From: an uncultured beta proteobacterium | Lineage (GTDB): Bacteria > Pseudomonadota > Gammaproteobacteria > Burkholderiales > SG8-39 | Reading direction: 5' to 3' | Assembly (NCBI GenBank): GCA_902826155.1 | Contig: CADEDU010000148.1 | Span: forward strand, 1 to 8,941 | Length of the DNA: 8,941 nt | Shown here: piece after piece, positions 7,290-8,941 of the stretch | How positions within the stretch are numbered: position 1 is the stretch's first letter | Layout: every line of letters begins with the position of its first letter | The notes under the pieces: generated by a model | Databases searched by the model: none | What the model was told of the DNA's origin: nothing | Seen by the model: the letters and a program-made list of their open reading frames with translations, nothing else | Translations under genes and position numbers: made by a program

Positions 7290-7502
7290 CTACAGTGGGC
7301 TTGAACGATCGAGGATCTCGAGCTTCGACATCGAACGCGGCGCTGGTACCTGTTCGGGAACCGTCACGGTCGCTGCGTTCGCCTGCTGTGCGGCGCGCAC
7401 CCGCGGATCGAGATCGGTCCAGCTGTCAGGAACATTTGCCATCGCAGTCGTGGAACCCAGGGCGAACACGGCAACGGTAGCGGCGACGAATCGGTTCAGC
7501 AT
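7290..7502 (-). CDS. Signal-peptide-bearing small protein, probably truncated by frameshift
   Basis: A 70-residue frame starting MLNRFVAATVAVFALGSTTA, a typical Sec signal peptide with a likely cleavage after the Ala-Met-Ala near residue 22. The mature part (NVPDSWTDLDPRVRAAQQAN and onward) is hydrophilic and ends SKLEILDRSSPL. The start is well supported: AGGAG at 7510-7514 lies 7 nt before the ATG. The TAG at 7290-7292 arrives in mid-gene, because coding-like sequence carries on in another frame immediately afterwards and eventually couples to the DUF2062 gene. It could be an intact short exported protein, but I favour it being the N-terminal part of a broken longer gene. The function is unknown. 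Confidence 0.55.
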   Translation of the reverse strand: MLNRFVAATVAVFALGSTTAMANVPDSWTDLDPRVRAAQQANAATVTVPEQVPAPRSMSKLEILDRSSPL

Positions 7503-7541
7503 ATTGTGACTCCTCGAGTGTGGGACTTCACGGTGGGATAG

Positions 7542-7573
7542 AGCATCTGTAACTCAACGCTCAGCATCTGTAA
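7542..7573. promoter_or_regulatory. Tandem 11-bp direct repeat, candidate regulator binding sites
   Basis: The 11-mer AGCATCTGTAA occurs exactly at 7542-7552 and again at 7563-7573, a 21-bp period or about two helical turns. On the - strand it reads TTACAGATGCT, and it lies 40-71 bp upstream of the signal-peptide gene's ATG. Direct half-sites on one DNA face are typical of OmpR/PhoB-type response regulators, including those for metals, but no specific regulator can be named. I could not place convincing -10 and -35 boxes. Confidence 0.35.
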
Positions 7574-7585
7574 TTGACTGCTTGT

Positions 7586-7613
7586 GCGTTCCGCGCAGAT
7601 TAGCGCTGCACGC
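7586..7613 (-). terminator. Imperfect stem-loop downstream of the czcA-PII operon
   Basis: The segment folds as GCGT-tcc-GCGC, loop agatta, GCGC-tgc-ACGC: two 4-bp stems joined by a 3x3 internal loop in which the central C-G can also pair. It starts 23 bp beyond the PII-like gene's stop codon, where a transcript end is expected. There is no T-tract on the - strand side, so its role as a terminator is only possible. Confidence 0.28.
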
Positions 7614-7625
7614 CCGACTCGAAAG

Positions 7626-7648
7626 TGACGCCTGGATTACGAATTCGA
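7626..7648. repeat. Direct repeat, copy 2 (EcoRI-containing 23-bp motif)
   Basis: The copy reads TGACGCC, then T, then GGATTACGAATTCGA on the + strand, matching copy 1 at 6390-6412 in 22 of 23 bases and in the same orientation, 1,236 bp away. Here the motif overlaps the end of the PII-like gene and supplies its last codons and TAA stop (7637-7639). Confidence 0.7.
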
Positions 7649-7984
7649 CAGATCGCGCGGCACGTCGCGAATGCGCACGTGCTGGTCGACGGCGCTGACC
7701 CACACGAGACCGTCTCCCTTTTCTCCGGAGTGGCAAATGCCGGTGATCATGCGCACGATTTGATCGACCGATCCATCAGGCGCGAGCACCATGAGCCGGA
7801 CTTTCGGCGAGTACTCGGTGAGCTCGCGCTTGATGCCGCCGCCGGCCATGGGCGCGGCGGCACTCTCGACGCTGAAGCCCTCGACCTTGTCGATCGTCAT
7901 TCCGGGAAAGCCGGGCATGTGTCGCGCCGCGGCGCGGATGCGTGGCAAGCGATGCGGTTGAACCACGGCAGTGATCAGTTTCAT
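7637..7984 (-). CDS. PII-like signalling protein linked to metal RND efflux pump
   Basis: A 115-residue PII/GlnB-fold protein. It begins with the PII first strand (MKLITAVVQPHRLPRIRAAA), has a T-loop region with a Gly-rich AAAPMAGGGIKRE instead of the GlnB/GlnK sequence with the uridylylated Tyr, then EYSPKVRLMVLAPD (residues 57-70), the B-loop HSGEKGDGLVWV (85-96, compare TGKIGDG in classical PII) and the C-loop QHVRIRD. PII proteins are trimers that bind ATP, ADP or other ligands and regulate partner proteins. A PII subgroup encoded beside heavy-metal RND pumps is known (PII-NG, from memory), and this gene fits it. Its ATG overlaps the czcA stop (ATGA, 7981-7984), so the two are coupled. 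A role in sensing or modulating metal efflux is inferred, not shown. Cys84, His85, His22 and His102 are possible but unproven metal ligands. Confidence 0.88.
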   Translation of the reverse strand: MKLITAVVQPHRLPRIRAAARHMPGFPGMTIDKVEGFSVESAAAPMAGGGIKRELTEYSPKVRLMVLAPDGSVDQIVRMITGICHSGEKGDGLVWVSAVDQHVRIRDVPRDLSNS

Positions 7985-8941
7985 GCCTCGACTCGCTTCT
8001 CTTCGAAGAATCGGTAGAGCGTTGGCACCACGACCAGCGTCAATAGGGTGGAAGTGATCAGGCCGCCGATCACGACGATGGCAAGCGGGCGCTGCACCTC
8101 CGATCCCGGGCCGGTGGCGAACAGGAACGGAACCAGGCCCAGCATGGCGACGGTGGCGGTCATCATCACCGGGCGAAAGCGCATCGTCGCGCCTTCGATC
8201 ACGGCATCGCGCACCGACATCCCGTCTTCTCGCAGCTTGCGGATATAGGACACGAGCACCACGCCGTTCAGCACCGCGATGCCCCACAGCGCGATGAAGC
8301 CCACCGACGCCGGCACCGACAGATACTCGCCGGTCAGTGCCAGCCCGACGATGCCGCCGATCGAGGCGAAGGGCAGCACCGTGATGATGAGCGTGGCAAA
8401 GCGGAGCGAATTGAAGAGCAGAAAGAGCAGGAAGAAGATCGCGCCGATCGTGATCGGAATGATCACCTGCAGATGGCCGAGCGCGCGCTCCATGTTCTGG
8501 AACTGGCCACCCCATTCGAGGCTGTAGCCCTCCGGGATCTTCACCTGGCGTTCGACCGCCTGCTGCAGCTCGGCCACGAAGCCGCCGAGATCGCGGTCCT
8601 TTACGTTGATGCCCACGACGATGCGGCGCTTGCCCATCTCGCGGCTGACCTGCGCGGGACCCTCCTGCACTTCGATGCGCGCCAGGCTTTCCAGCGCGAC
8701 CTGCGCGCCGTTGGGTGCGGTGAGATGGATCTGGCGGATCTCGTTCACGCTGTCGCGCAGCCGCTCGGGCAGGCGCACCACCGCCTGGAAGCGTCGCTCG
8801 CCCTCGAACACGTCGGTGGCCACCCTGCCGCCGATCGCCGTCTCGATGACGTCGTGCACGTCGGCGACGTTCAGTCCAAGTCGGGCGATTGCCTTGCGAT
8901 CGATCGCGATGGTGAGGTACTGCTGGCCGCCGACGCGCTCG
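7981..8941 (-). CDS. Heavy-metal efflux RND transporter, C-terminal part (CzcA/CusA family)
   Basis: The frame is open from the right edge of the window to a TGA at 7981-7983, giving the last 319 residues of a protein that is usually a little over 1,000 residues long. The fragment starts in the second periplasmic porter domain (ERVGGQQYLTIAIDRKAIAR), passes GGQFQNMERA (about residues 144-153), which precedes the second block of membrane helices in HME-RND pumps, and then shows helices including SVPASVGFIALWGIAVLNGV and PLAIVVIGGLITSTLLTLVV, ending with the family-typical PTLYRFFEEKR. These inner-membrane pumps form tripartite complexes with a CzcB-type adaptor and a CzcC-type outer-membrane channel and export divalent (Co, Zn, Cd, Ni) or monovalent (Cu, Ag) metal ions. 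The substrate cannot be decided from this part. The gene overlaps the PII-like gene by 4 nt. Confidence 0.93.
   Translation of the reverse strand, partial: ERVGGQQYLTIAIDRKAIARLGLNVADVHDVIETAIGGRVATDVFEGERRFQAVVRLPERLRDSVNEIRQIHLTAPNGAQVALESLARIEVQEGPAQVSREMGKRRIVVGINVKDRDLGGFVAELQQAVERQVKIPEGYSLEWGGQFQNMERALGHLQVIIPITIGAIFFLLFLLFNSLRFATLIITVLPFASIGGIVGLALTGEYLSVPASVGFIALWGIAVLNGVVLVSYIRKLREDGMSVRDAVIEGATMRFRPVMMTATVAMLGLVPFLFATGPGSEVQRPLAIVVIGGLITSTLLTLVVVPTLYRFFEEKRVEA

Noticed and set aside
6390..7648. The direct repeats as ends of an insertion sequence or an integron-type cassette.
   Set aside because: The copies are direct rather than inverted, no transposase or integrase lies between or beside them, and the core does not resemble attC sites. 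They are kept only as a repeat pair.
6335..8017. Two + strand reading frames (from 6389 and 7625) that share the peptide start MTPGLRIR.
   Set aside because: The shared peptide is simply the translated direct repeat. The second frame then runs antisense through the PII-like gene and the first runs antisense to the DUF2062 gene, with no supporting ribosome binding site or family match.

Overview
This window comes from a GC-rich bacterial chromosome, most likely a gamma- or betaproteobacterium. The protein sequences (fused MrpAB, DUF2062 protein, CzcA linked to a PII-like protein) feel closest to Xanthomonadales-type bacteria, but that placement is an impression and has not been tested by a search. 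The shared theme is inorganic cation transport.

Region 1 (1-6101, + strand) holds the 3' end of a calcium/sodium antiporter gene followed by a complete Mrp-type multisubunit monovalent cation/proton antiporter operon: mrpAB (fused), mrpC, mrpD, mrpE, mrpF, mrpG. Each of the six junctions is a 4-nt ATGA overlap, so the genes are almost certainly co-transcribed and translationally coupled. The single fused A-B subunit makes this a 'group 2' Mrp system. MrpA and MrpD are complex I-like (NuoL/NuoM) membrane subunits, MrpC is NuoK-like, and E, F and G are small accessory membrane subunits. Together they form an inner-membrane complex that exchanges cytoplasmic Na+ (or another monovalent cation) for external H+.

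Region 2 (6102-7502, - strand) is a short accessory stretch convergent with the Mrp operon. In its own direction of transcription it holds a gene for a small secreted protein that looks broken by two frameshifts (7502 to 7046), a DUF2062 membrane protein joined to it by a TGATG stop/start overlap (7046 to 6450), and a 57-residue single-pass membrane protein with a good ribosome binding site (6310 to 6137). A 23-bp direct repeat (22 of 23 identical) lies at 6390-6412 and again at 7626-7648, bracketing most of this stretch. An 11-bp direct repeat with a 21-bp period lies upstream of the secreted-protein gene.

Region 3 (7637-8941, - strand) is the 3' end of a heavy-metal efflux operon. It contains the C-terminal third of a CzcA/CusA-type RND transporter, whose stop codon overlaps (ATGA) the start of a complete PII-like signalling protein. 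This fits the PII subgroup known to sit beside metal RND pumps. No intergenic gap exceeds 150 bp, and I saw no tRNA, rRNA, CRISPR array or transposase gene.
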